This document shows, piece after piece, positions 16,901 to 28,400 of a stretch of DNA of 64,000 nucleotides. The DNA lies in assembly GCF_032854445.1 (NCBI RefSeq), contig NC_088302.1, positions 45,110,521-45,174,520 on the forward strand, given 5' to 3'. The notes under the pieces are model-generated. The model saw only the letters and a program-made list of their open reading frames with translations, did not search any database and was not told the origin of the DNA. Position numbers and translations under genes: made by a program. Origin of the DNA: Liolophura sinensis. Lineage: Eukaryota > Mollusca > Polyplacophora > Chitonida > Chitonidae. Within the stretch, counting starts at the first letter, position 1. The number at the start of each line of letters is the position of its first letter.

Positions 16901-19900
16901 TATACGCTGAAATACAGGTTTATTGTCAACTTCAGCATTTGTGTGACCAAACAAAAGTTATATTGTATTCAATCAGTGGCATTGTATTCAATCTGCTTTG
17001 TTATATCAAATGAAAGTGTTTGGTCTTCACGTCCCACACCGGAGACTTAACTTACCTGTGGTTCTGGTGCATGACACCTAACATCAGCCACTGTATTATT
17101 GTAACCACTCAATAGTGAATATAAACTTTAGCCCTCATGTCCCACACCCGAAACTTAACTTACCTGTGGTTCTGCTACCTGACACCTGGCATCAGCCACT
17201 GTATTAGTATTACCACGCAATGTGTGAATACAAGCTTTGGTCCTCATACCCCACACCTGAGACAAATTACCTGTGGTTCTGCTGTCTGACACCTAACATC
17301 AGCCACTGTATTAGTGTAACCACTCAAAAGTGAATATAGACTTTAGCCCTCATGTCCCACACCTGAGACAAATTACCTGTGGTTCTGCTGCCTGACACCT
17401 AACATCAGCCACTGTGTTAGTGTAACCACTCAATAGTGAATATAGACTTTAGCCCTCATGTCCCACACCTGAGACAAATTACCTGTGGTTCTGCTGCCTG
17501 ACACCTAACATCAGCCACAGTATTGGTGTGACCACTCAATGTGTGAATATAGACTTCAGTCCTCATGCCCCAAACCTGAGACAAATTACCTGTGGTTTTG
17601 CTGCCTGACACCTAACATCAGCCACTGTATTGGTGTGGCCACTCAATGTGTGAATATAGACTTTAGTCCTCATGCCCCAAACCTGAGACAAATTACCTGT
17701 GGTTCTGCTGCCTGACACCTAACATCAGCCACTGTATTGGTGTGACCACTCAATGTGTGAATACAAGCTTTGGTCCTCATGTCCCACACCTGGATGCACA
17801 AATAATAAAACAAAAATAAAACAATTGTATCTATCCCTCATTGACTACTGATGGACAACATGGTGAATTAGAAAAACACTGAGAAGTGGGAAAGGTGCCA
17901 ATGTTTCAATGATGTAAATTTCTCATCAACAATTCTTATATCATGCCTTAAGGGCCTCTGTGGCTGAGGTGGTTAGCATGCTAGCAGGGCGCAATGACCA
18001 CAGGGCCTTTCTCCAAAGAGGTCGCTGTAAGTTCAAGTCCAGCTCATGTTAGATTCCTCTTCGACCATACCAAAGAAGGTCTTCAGCAACCTGCTGATGG
18101 TTGTGGGTTTGCTCCAGGCTGTTCCCAGTTTCCTCACACCATACTACTGGCCACCGTCGTATAAGTGAAGAATTCTTGAGAACGGCTTAAAACACCAATC
18201 AAACAAATAAACCTGACCTTCAAATGTACATGTAAGAGAAGTTGACCCAGGTAATAAAAAAGGTCAGGTGTCGTCATACATACAAATACAACAATTCATG
18301 AAAAAGTGCAAAAAAAAAAAAAAAATAGTACCATCTCATTATCTCATTGCACTTTATATGAAATTATTTTTGCACAGAAACACTGTTGTATTATACTATA
18401 CAACACACAGGTCTAAATCATATTTCATCACATCCATAGTTGTGATGGACAGGAGCAGAAGACGACTTACCCGAGCAGAGCTGTCTCTGCCACAGGACAC
18501 TAGGACATCTATGGTTGGGTGAATGTCCAGGGCGTAGCAAGCACTCAGATGACCATGGTAGTGACGAATCACCTATGGAAAGAGGTACTAAGCTGTTATC
18601 ATCTCATAATCCAAATCACCACATATGTTGTGACAAGTGGCTTTCATGGTAAATTATTCCACAAATTCATTAGTGTTTAGTACATTTACTTTGTATGGGA
18701 GTATATACTGTACACTCACTATAACTGTGATACATTAAAAAAAAAACGTACTGTTTTCTTCCAAAGCAATTTAGTCACTCTGAAGTAAAAAGTAAAAAAT
18801 ACATGTACGTTGGTGAAAATTTTTGGTTTTTCATGAAAATTATTATCATCAGATTATGTAAAGCGGAATAATGATGTCAAATCACATCAAAACAAAGAAG
18901 GTTGGTGAATTACCAGCTGACTGCTGAATACATAACCATACCTTGTTGTACTCAAGGTCCCAGCATTTCACCTGTTTGTCTTCTCCACAAGAGAACAGGT
19001 AAGGCTGTCTTCTGCTTACTGCCACACCTCTGACAGAGCTGATATGACCAGTGAGGGAAAGCTTCAGTGTGCCAGAGGCCAGGTCCCAGATCTGACACAG
19101 GTGAAAACATGCTCATTATGTACAACAAAGTAAAAGATAGTACACAGTAAGCGATCCCAGAAAACAGTGTACCCCGCATAATTAGGTAATCAAAATCAGT
19201 CGGCCATAACATTACTACAGTGTAATTTATCAAAGTACTTCACAACTTGAAATATTTCCATACAAAACATAGTACTGTATACCCTGAAGAACTTTTGAGT
19301 ATACTGACAAGGCATGATAAAGAGTACAGGTAAAGTTACTTATTGCAACCATATCATGAAAGACTTACTGATTTGCTTAACAGAAAAAATACATGCACTC
19401 AAAATCAGGAAAACAAAACTGAAATATGGTATTCAAGAACAACTGATGAAAATACTCACTTTATATACTCACTTTATACGCGTACATGTAACACGCCCAA
19501 TAATAAAAGTATAACACCAAACCACTATGTACTATAAATGAAGATTATGTTCATTTGCTGAAATATTTCATATAAATAAAATCTCTCAGATATTATAGTC
19601 ACTCATCCAAAATCTATCTGCTTGACTTTTACTTTCTAAAATGCACAGCATACTATTACATGTAAGAGCCTACCTTAATGACCCTATCTCCAGCCCCAGT
19701 AACAAACCACTCGTTACCTGGCTCAAAAGCAACACACCTGACCCAGCCCAGGTGACCACTAATTACCTGGAACACCAACACAAGATTTCTTTGTAAGAGG
19801 AGACAAACACATATCCACCAATCATTCCAATTATTAATTCTGTACCACTGTACAATTAATGACAGCATCTTTATTTCAGAGCCTTGGCAAAAAAACATCA

Positions 19901-22900
19901 AGGTATATGGAAAGCATGATGTGGTTCACATTTCATGAGAATCTAGAGCTGATGTTAGAGTCTTTTGTTCTTCTTTGAATGGTGTTTTAAGCTGTAATAA
20001 AAATTACTGTGTTTACAAAGCAGCTGTCAAGTTCTTGAGTTAAATGGTCCCTTGGAAACCACTACAACTCACAAAGTACCATACAAATGTTAATATAAAG
20101 AATCTTGCATTCAGCACACCATTTAGAAAAGACAGATTACAAGTGGTATTTACATGCAGAGTACATTTTCCCTACTCCTGGGGATGTATTTACCAGCTTA
20201 AGTTACTTTCACATAATGCGATTTGTGGTATCAACAAGTGGAATGAAAATATGAGAAGTCTTAACCGTTCAACTTGACAATCGTACCCAGTGAAGGTGGC
20301 TTCACTAAATATCAAAACACTAGTTAATTAACTGTGGTGCTCATGACATCAACTTTCACCTGTCTGACTCACCCTATATAGTTTCCATGGAGGGTGCCAC
20401 TGAGGTTTGGGCATTGTTATAGCTTTCTTGGGAACCAGCATCTTCTCATGCCCAATGGACACCAAAGACTGACAAACAAATATACCATATATAGCAATCA
20501 CTTAGGATAAGACCAGGTCCAATATTCATTCAAATGTAGATATGACTGACTGATTGGTGTGGTCAATAATTTTTCACGTGTACAGTAAGACGGCAGTCAA
20601 GTTTTGTGGGTAAAGAGATCAGGGTAAACCAGCAACCTTTGCCAGATACCTGACAAACTTCCTAATTCACAGTCACAGCCAACACAAGAAGAGTTGTACT
20701 GGAAAACCTCAACAACCTTTTTGTCTCAATAACTCTGTCTGGTCTTGTGCCCTGGTAGCATACACAGGTCTTTTTGCATATATAAATGTGTATTATCATC
20801 GATTTTCTTGCAATTTCTGTGACAGTAGTTCTCTAAAGGGTTTATCTCATTGCTAGTTTCAAAAGAAAAAATGTACCCAATCAAGTAAACAATCAAAATT
20901 TGATACAAAAAAATTTTTTCTTAACTTTTGACAAAGCTACTGTTATGCTGCTGGATAAGAACGCATGAATCTTTACACACCTTAGTAGGGTCTGTGTGGT
21001 CAGCATGCTGTCTATTCTCACTGATACCTGCAGCTGTAGATCCTACATTGCTTCTGAAAACACACAAGAGAATGTATACAGATACAGTATTGACAGTAAC
21101 ACAAAAGTACATCACAGCTTCTTGGGGATAGCCTGCTTTAATGAAGCTAAGAGTTATCCCCCTTGGGACCATGAACCAGTGTGTGGTGTTTGGCTTACAC
21201 TGCAGAAGAGCAATATTTAACTAATATTGTACAGCAGTCAAATTTGACTAACACTAAGGAACGGCCACATCTAATTATCATTGAATTTAATTATTTATTT
21301 ATTTATCTGATTGGTGACCGGAGAGGAAGCCAGCATGAGCTGGACTTGAACTCACAGCGAATGCATTGGTGAGAGGCTCCTGGATAATTACGCTGCGCTA
21401 GCGGGCTAACCAACTGAGCCACAGAGGCCCCCTATCATTGATGAAAAGCTGTGTGACTAACCCTGAAGAATATCCACACTTAACTAATATTTAGGAGCAG
21501 TCATATTTACCTAACACTGAAGAATATGTAAATTTAACTAACATTAAGGAACAGACACACTGTCACAACACTGAAGAAAAGCCGCTTAGAAGTAACATTA
21601 AACAATATCCACATTTAACGAATATTAAGGAACAGTCAGATAAAAGACACTTAAGATAATCAGACACTTTATCTTTACCTTGACTTCTTGTGTAACATTA
21701 GCTGCATGTTTTCCAGCCCACTAGGCTCTGTGGTCATGGCTGTACTATCTGTCAACTGCACTCCTGGAATAATACAACAGAGAATGAAAATACAAAAACA
21801 AATAAATACTTACCCCAACAAAACAATGTGAATATCGGCTGTGGAGAAATGGATGAGATTGCCATAGCACTAACTGTGATGTGGTCAATCAGAAGACCGC
21901 TTTAACCACTGTAATTCTTAAACCTTTTCGCCAGTTTGCAAGTTGTTTACTCAAGCATATTCTGAAGGCATTTTTCTCTGTAGACTGATAAAAATTATAC
22001 TTGTTGAGAAGCCCTGAAATTGGCCAATTCAATGAATATAGTTTGTAGTCTAAATTATTCTAAATGTGTATGAATAGCAATGAAAGTTGCTCTTTCATAT
22101 ACATCACAGAATTACATTTTTTATTTTGTTCCTGTAGAAACGGCAGGTTACATACTTTGGAACTCTTCTCCATGTAGCTAAACAGGAGATTAAGACATAC
22201 AAAAACTTTAACATGGGTTAGCAAATATAACATCTGTATTCCTCAGTGCAACAATTATCCTAAATGAATGAATGACTTTCTCCAAATACATTTGTGAAAC
22301 ACACCTTTTGATGCCAGCAGAACAAGACTGCATTAAAAGTGAGACTTTCGTTTATATGTTTATCTAATTTATTGATCTTTTACCCAATACTCAAGAATAT
22401 TTCACTTACACCACGGCTGCCAGTATTATGGTGGGAGGAAACTGGGCAGAGCCAAGGGAAAACCTACGACCATCTGCAGGTTGTTGACAGACCTTCCCAG
22501 GTCTGACCGGAGAGAAAGCCATTATGAGCTGGACTGCATCACAGCAACTGCATTAGTGGGAGGCTCCTGGGTCATTATGCTATGCTAGTATGCTAACCCT
22601 CTCTGCCACTGAGGGCCCTATGAGACTTTCAGGACAAAGGTTTGGCTTACAGAATGAAAATATAAGTCACAGTACTACTATACTTTCTTCTTCAGGAGTG
22701 CAATGCTTTTCCCCCCACTGAGACATAATCTGAAGGCAATACTTTACCTGGTCCATTTGGATACGAATGTGTGCCCTGAATGGACAGCTGCGGTTCTGAA
22801 GCTGGAAACAGACAGGTGTCACATTGTAATGCTATTGTATTTATTTACTTAATTGGTGCTTTGTGGAGAATACACCAAAGTCATAGTAACCCCCAGGCTC

Positions 22901-24783
22901 TGGCTAGTAGTAGAATAATGATTTCACATACTTCCAGTAAAATAATTCCTAAATATGATAGGACATATGCAAACACTTAATGTATGACCAACTCTGACAG
23001 AAATATTTCAAAGGATTTCCATTCCGTAATTATACTATCTGTTAAAAGTGGTTGTCCTCCCAGGTCCATGTTCCGAACTACCTGGGGGATAAATCTATCT
23101 TTTACCTTTCCATGACCCATTTTCATATGGTTCTATGACATCATTATTTTGTTGTCTCTTTGCAACCTGCTGTTTGGATGACACATCTGCTATCAGCCCA
23201 TATTCATCTTGCACTTTGCACAGTCTTTTTATAAGTTCACTGTAAAGAAAAAGTATACATTCACAGAAAAAAACAAAACACCTGGATACCTGACATTGAG
23301 ACAAAGTTATAATATATTTCAGAACATTTATAATAGTCAATTAAGTATTTTCATGTGAATGATGTATAATTAATATTTGTATATGATTTTGGATATGTAA
23401 CTGAAGACATTAAAAGTAAGTACATGTAGTTTCAATACACTGAGTGAGGAAGCAATCAATCTAACAGAGGTCAGTCCTTAAATCACTGCCATGTCTACAA
23501 CATTGTAAATCTCTATCTGTTATTATTGCACACAATTACTTTAAACTATTAGTGTGTAAAACACCCACTATATTAAACATAAAATAATACTGTGGCTGCA
23601 GCACTTGGACTCTGTGGTCACAAACCCGAGTATTTTTAGAGTGGAAATATGTTTCATATTACCAAAAATGACAATGCATGAAAGTTATCCAGTGTAATAA
23701 CATAACAGCTTGATTTTGACCTGCATTTCTAAGGAAAACATGTTTAAAACAACATATACAAAAAAATATATTTCATTCTAGAGCCATATCTTGAGCCATT
23801 TCAGTTCCAGAAATGTCTGGGTTCCAGAAATGTCTGGGTTCCCGAATTGATGGGCGCCTAAACTAATGAAGCTACATCAAAACTAATAAGTAAACTGAAC
23901 AAAGATATTATGTGCAAAAGTCAAGTTTTCACACAATTTTCTTTCACTCATTTAAAAACTTTCAGAAAGCATCCTTCTGAGTTGAAGTTTGAAAAAAAAT
24001 CTATATGCATGGTCACCAAGTCACCTTTACATTTTGAATCAGAACCTTCCGTTTCCTTCTAGATATGGCTCTATTCACTGAGATTGTAATGTATGTATGT
24101 CACAAGAAACAAAAGCCTACCTTTTGTCATCTTTAGGTGGAGGGTTACCCTGATCTGATATAAACATGTCATGGGTTCTCTTCAGTGATCGGAAGACCAG
24201 TGTGTGCACTGAATGTTTTTTGCACATCCTAAAAACAGAATGCACAAATACTGCAACTATTAAGGCAGTATGGAAAAAGAAAAGGATTTAACACCACTAT
24301 ATTTGATATCAAGTAATCCCGGCTAGGATGAGCAGGTGTGCTGAGCAATGTTTGAGAAACTGAAAGACTTGGCCAGCAGGCTCGTGGTGATTCTTAGGGA
24401 ATGAACCAGCATCTATTACCGGCGCAGTCCAATACTGCAAGGTGTTCTAGATGCACAGTATCTACCATCACTTGATCATGCTGATGTGTAGCCCGAGACT
24501 GCTCTCTCCTTAGGTTTGCCGAAATTTTCTTCGTACACAGTCACCTGCCCTTGTCAAATATGTCGAGTCTGTCAGTACAGTAAATCGCATTGAGCATCAC
24601 CAACGAATCACGGGCTAAAATTCGTTTGAAGATGTCTTGCGAAACAATGTTATGTTGTTGTTGTATAATGTACTGCCTTGAGAGCAGGTCTATTGAGAAT
24701 ATCAATAATCTAACGATATCTCAATAAGACTCTTGTCATTTTTCAGATATTCTTTGTTCAGTGCGTATACTTACCTCCACCAT
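13907..24783 (-). CDS. PLRG1: Pleiotropic regulator 1 (PRL1/Prp46), spliceosomal WD40 protein, complete
   Basis: Fifteen coding exons: 24775-24783, 24121-24228, 23106-23239, 22748-22801, 21679-21763, 20981-21053, 20373-20468, 19674-19766, 18942-19091, 18471-18572, 17697-17789, 16725-16843, 15330-15469, 14634-14827 and 13907-13966, about 502 residues (human 514). Exon 2 carries [19 protein letters not shown]; exon 7 [14 protein letters not shown]; exons 8-14 the WD40 propeller ([86 protein letters not shown]); exon 15 [19 protein letters not shown]. The protein belongs to the Prp19/NTC complex and acts in the nucleus in catalytic activation of the spliceosome. Exon 1 encodes only M-V-E. Exon 2 has an A6 run (24216-24221) where A5 would give DVQKHSVHTL in frame, so one base seems extra. 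Exon 11 lies in a seven-copy exon array, and exons 13 and 14 have repeats at their acceptors. Confidence 0.95.
14262..14387. repeat. Small foldback (MITE-like) element
   Basis: Ends form an inverted repeat: GGTCGTTTCACAAAGCGC at the left and ACTTTGTGAAACAGGGC at the right, enclosing about 100 bp with no coding potential. It lies in the last PLRG1 intron. Confidence 0.6.
14793..15177 (-). repeat. 192-bp tandem duplication spanning the PLRG1 exon 14 acceptor
   Basis: Copy 1 (14793-14984) contains the first 35 bp of exon 14 with its acceptor. Copy 2 (14985-15177), upstream in gene direction, is highly similar and carries the same exon start. In sense orientation the working acceptor reads CATTCTTGTAG before CTGACAATGG; the copy reads CATTCTTGTGG, so its AG has become GG and it should not be used. 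Confidence 0.9.
15522..16508. repeat. 25-bp minisatellite in PLRG1 intron 12
   Basis: About 39 head-to-tail units of roughly TGGGAATTTCTGTATCTGAT plus TACAA, with recurring variants (GTACCTGATTACAA, GCACCTGTTTACAA). In gene sense each unit contains TTGTAAACAG or TTGTAATCAG followed by GTACAG or ATACAG. This resembles the genuine acceptor of exon 13, TTGTCAACAG then GTACACA, which lies only about 55 bp further on. It fills most of a 1.25-kb intron. Confidence 0.95.
17018..17789 (-). repeat. PLRG1: Seven-copy tandem array of PLRG1 exon 11 plus a fragment
   Basis: Copies in gene order: G 17697-17789, F 17590-17682, E 17483-17575, D 17377-17468, C 17271-17362, B 17164-17256, A 17056-17147, and a truncated start at about 17018-17039. 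Each is a 92- or 93-bp version of the exon for [13 protein letters not shown] followed by [18 protein letters not shown]. Copies are joined by 14 bp (sense GTAATTTGTCTCAG) or, around B and A, 16 bp beginning GTAAGTTAAG. G, F, E and B stay open; A, C and D are 92 bp and hit a stop (CAC TAT TGA or CAC TTT TGA). G has the only normal upstream intron with a pyrimidine-rich acceptor, so it is taken as the main exon. The spacers are too short to be spliced as introns. Confidence 0.95.
17951..18212 (+). repeat. tRNA-derived SINE, near full length
   Basis: Starts GGGCCTCTGTGGCTGAGGTG (A box), then GTAAGTTCAAGTCCAGC (B box), GTTTCCTCACACCATACTAC, GAAGAATTCTTGAGAACGG and CCAATCAAACAAATAAA. It sits in the PLRG1 intron between exons 10 and 11, opposite in strand to the gene. 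Confidence 0.85.
20560..20695 (-). repeat. Second SINE-like family, copy 1
   Basis: Shares GGCAGTCA, GGGTAAACCAGCAACCTTTG, CAGATACCTGACAAACTTCC and a CACAGCC end with copies near 39.3, 42.4 and 47.0 kb. It is probably a SINE related to the main family by its tail, but it is diverged. Confidence 0.5.
21289..21432 (-). repeat. SINE head fragment
   Basis: Reverse orientation: AAGCCAGCATGAGCTGGACT, TGAACTCACAGCGA, then AACTGAGCCACAGAGGCCCC. The tail is replaced by an ATTTATTTATTT stretch. Confidence 0.8.
21912..22110 (-). repeat. Short TIR (MITE-like) repeat, copy 2 of 5
   Basis: Contains AAACCTTTTCGCCAG, CAAGCATATTCTGAAGGCAT, GAGAAGCCCTGAAATTGG and TGAAAGTTGCTCTTTCATA, matching the copies at 1.97, 44.4, 50.7 and 51.6 kb. 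Confidence 0.6.
22363..22620 (-). repeat. tRNA-derived SINE, near full length
   Basis: Reverse orientation, tail to head: CTCAAGAATATTTCACTTAC, AGTATTATGGTGGGAGGAAA, ACGACCATCTGCAGGTTG, TGAGCTGGACTGC, CTCTGCCACTGAGGGCCC. It lies in the PLRG1 intron between exons 4 and 5. Confidence 0.85.
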
Positions 24784-25479
24784 CCTCTTGTAGGTAACAG
24801 ACAAGGAAAACAATCAAAAACTATACAAAGAAGCTTGACCAAAACGTTTACCACGCGTTGTCGTTGTTGTAGTTATGCCGGAAGTCATGATGAGAAAAGG
24901 TAAATCTTAAGACTATTTTTAATCTTCATCCGTTGGGAACGGTTTATGGACTTCTGCAGTTCTGTCATATCCCGTGGCTGTGTTTTTTTTTTAATGAACA
25001 ACAGATATTTAATGTGTTATTTTCTGTGAAATAAATTGCGAAAATCTTAGTTTTAGCTGTAAGTGGTTTGTGTGTCCATTTTTAACTTCAAGGTCAATCC
25101 TTTTCTCGTGAACAGGTGGCGTCGTCTGCTATATCGACAGAAAGCGGTGTCAAACGTTAACAGTATACATCTCACTTTATTTCTCAAATATAAGGTTAGT
25201 AAGCTTACAAACTACTCTAAATGTGTTCATTTAAATGTAAAAGATTTACATACCAACAGCTGGGAAGGAAAATAAATTGAGCCGGCAAAGAACACGGTTG
25301 TTTCCAGTTCATTTGATTAGAGTGAATCTACTTCAACCGACTTTGACAACCTAAAAAAAAAATCAACGTTCAAAAAGCATAGTGTTTGTCAGAGCCTTCT
25401 AAAACGCCTTTCCTTTTTTGCAGCTTTATCATGTAGGGCTACGGATTGTCATGTGTCATCATTACTTTTCAGCTGATCT
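24784..25479. promoter_or_regulatory. Probable bidirectional promoter of PLRG1 and MCMDC2
   Basis: The start codons of the two divergent genes are only about 700 bp apart. The interval has an ETS-type CCGGAAGT at 24878-24885, close to where the PLRG1 transcript should start, and no TATA box that I recognise. MCMDC2 translation begins inside an exon whose acceptor (TTTTCAG) is at 25472, so MCMDC2 needs an upstream non-coding exon, probably between 24890 and 25200. Direction and start sites are inferred. Confidence 0.5.
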
Positions 25480-28400
25480 ATGAAGGAGTTGCTTCAGCAT
25501 TATGAAAGGACTAAAAGGGTACAGAGTGCATTGGTGTACCTAGATAAATCAGGAAACCTTAGTGACATTAAGAAGACAAGTTTGTTGTACGGCAATTCTC
25601 AGGTAACAGAAATGTGTGTATACTTATATCATCATACAAATTCCTACAGTTGATTTAAATTATTCTTCAGTTGCTATTCATCTGTCAAATTCAAATTGAT
25701 ACCAAGAATATGACTTGGCCACTTTTTATCTATGACTGGGATAACTGCAAGATTTTCTAATATTTAAATATTTACATCAGTGGTATAATTAAAAATAAAA
25801 TTACAAATGCAAACAGTTAAACTGCAATTGTACATAGGCCTACATATATGTTATATTGTTCAGATGTAGCCTATTCACTTGAAGCTCAGTTTTCGAATTT
25901 TTGCATTTTTCAATTTTAGGATGTGATCTTGTACAAGTTCAGGCTGAAACTTCAGCCATGTGATCTTATACAAACATGTGGTATGTTGATTTACAGTCAC
26001 TTAAGATCAGTATGTTCAAATATTTTAATTCTCCCATGTCAGCAAAGAATTTTATATTTGGCTTGTGGTAAGTCTTCAAATTTTAAATCATGAAACCTTC
26101 CAGCTGCCCAAGTTAAATATTTGCCCTTGATTCTTTGTGCTTCAGCTGGTTTGCTTGCTTTCAAATGTTTGGGATCATCATTTGAAGTAGCACTCTAGCA
26201 ATCTAGCAGTAGATTGTTGGGATGTGTGGTATTGATAATGATTTTTTTTTAGACTATACAGTGGCAATCTCTTTATATGAAGATACTCTAAATTGATTTC
26301 TTAGTGCTGTTTTATCAAAGAAAGTGTAATGCCTATATCAGTGTAAATTATTTGTTTTTACAGCATATTTAGGAAATTTGGTTTTAAGCTGTCCAAGTGA
26401 AGCAGAGAAGATATTCCAGGAGGTATAAAATATACATGTACATGTACAGCAATATTCTCCACATTAAGAGGCTAAAGCATGTGCTATAACTCACACAACC
26501 CATATTCTTACTAAAGTGAGTAATCTGTTTACTTAAATGATTGGTTCATGTAATTTTGCAGAAATTGTATATTTCAGTGTGTTTTTTGTTGTCTGAGCTA
26601 GTGAGGAAATTTATATATTCTAGACATCAAAAAAACAAAGCAACTACAAAACTGAACCAATCTGCATGGCCCCTGGGGAACTTACATGCATTGTTATTAC
26701 CTGTCTTTGTCCAGGTGGTTTACTTGGTAATAAAGTCTCTTCAACTCCTTCCTGGGGAACTCAGAAAGTCACAAATTGCTGTCAACCTCAAGTTAGGGTC
26801 TTTGCCAGCTATCAAAGAACAGTAAGCTGTGTTTTGTAAATCTCACAATTATGGTTAATGACCTGCCTAGTAAATTTTGTCCCTAATGTTCAATGATTCT
26901 GAGATATATATATTTATCTAAGATAGACATTTTGATATTTGTTTTGAAGGTAGGATGATATCCTGTAGGAAAAAATTAGGTTTTAACACCAAAAGTAATT
27001 TTGATGAACTAATTTTTATTTGGCTCTAAAAATGGACTCCTGCAGATGAAATTTTATGTTATTTACCATACTTGCGACATCGATATAGATTGATATTAAC
27101 TTTGAGGTTTTTAATTTATTTCAAAAGCCATGTAGTTTGTGCTGGGTGTACAAAATTTTTCAAGTTCATCTGGCTTGAAGATTAGCCTGTTTTGTAAAAA
27201 TGATCTCCACACAACCACTCAGAGAAAGCTTTTTTGAAGATCGAGCTTAATTATCACAATGTAAAATCATAAATAGAAAACACCTTTTGTTGAACCAGGT
27301 TTAATTATGCATGAGTTTTTTACCATGTCATTGTTTTTGACCTTGCCAAGATTGGCTTCAAATAAATAAATTAGTTGAACAGATTTGTACTGATCTATCA
27401 TTTTTTGCTATGGGGAGGTATTGGTTATTTTTATTGTTACAATTTTTTTTTTTACAGCAAATGTTATATCAGCTAAATATGTCTGATATTGCTATTTCAG
27501 ATATTACGTCAAGACAGTGAAAGACCTGCCAAGATTTCTTAAATCAGGCAGTTTTCTTGGGTTTGATGGGGTGGTGACAGGATTGTCAGCAGTTTCATCC
27601 TATACGTAAGTCTCTTGAATGGTACTTAATGTTCATCTAAATCAATCAGCTGCCATACTGTCTGTCGGTGTACAAATTGTCAAATGTACTAATATATGTG
27701 AATGGCTCTTTAAACCATAGTTTACTAAACCTGAAGGCAGCAAAAGAATTTGATCTCAGAGGGAAATATACTTAACTAGGTACCTGTGCCTGTATTAAGG
27801 ATCATCAGCATCTACAATTAATTAAAGCTCACATAGGTTATAATGTTATGTTGTGTAATGTTTTCTCAGACAGAGCACCCTGTACATCTGTCCTGTGGAG
27901 GGCTGTAGTGGAGCAGATGGAAAGCAGTACATCAGAGTGCATGTGCCCGGGGCATCAGAGCTACAAACCATTAGGTAGTCTGGTTGTTGTAACACAAGTT
28001 AACTCACGACCATCCACACTGGTTTGTATTACAAGAAAAAACAATGGTAAATCCGGTTTGGGCCAGGGGTGCCATTGTGCAGAAAAGGCACCTCATTATT
28101 TAAATGTACTGAGATAATCTCATCAGAGTAATAATATAGTCAGGGATATGAAGGTCTGTTTCAGAGATTAACATAAGTGATTTGATCAGAAAAAAAAAAG
28201 AATTAAAATTAATAACCACTATAAATTTATCTCTTTGCTGAACAGAAATGACTTTCATTGCTTCCACTGTGGTATGGTACTGGAGGAAGACAAATCCAAA
28301 AGAGTTTTAGCAGGTTTGTAGGACCTATGATTGTCTGACACTCTTAACACACAGTTGGAACCACATGTCAGTGTATAGTGTCCCAAGTATATGTGCTAAT

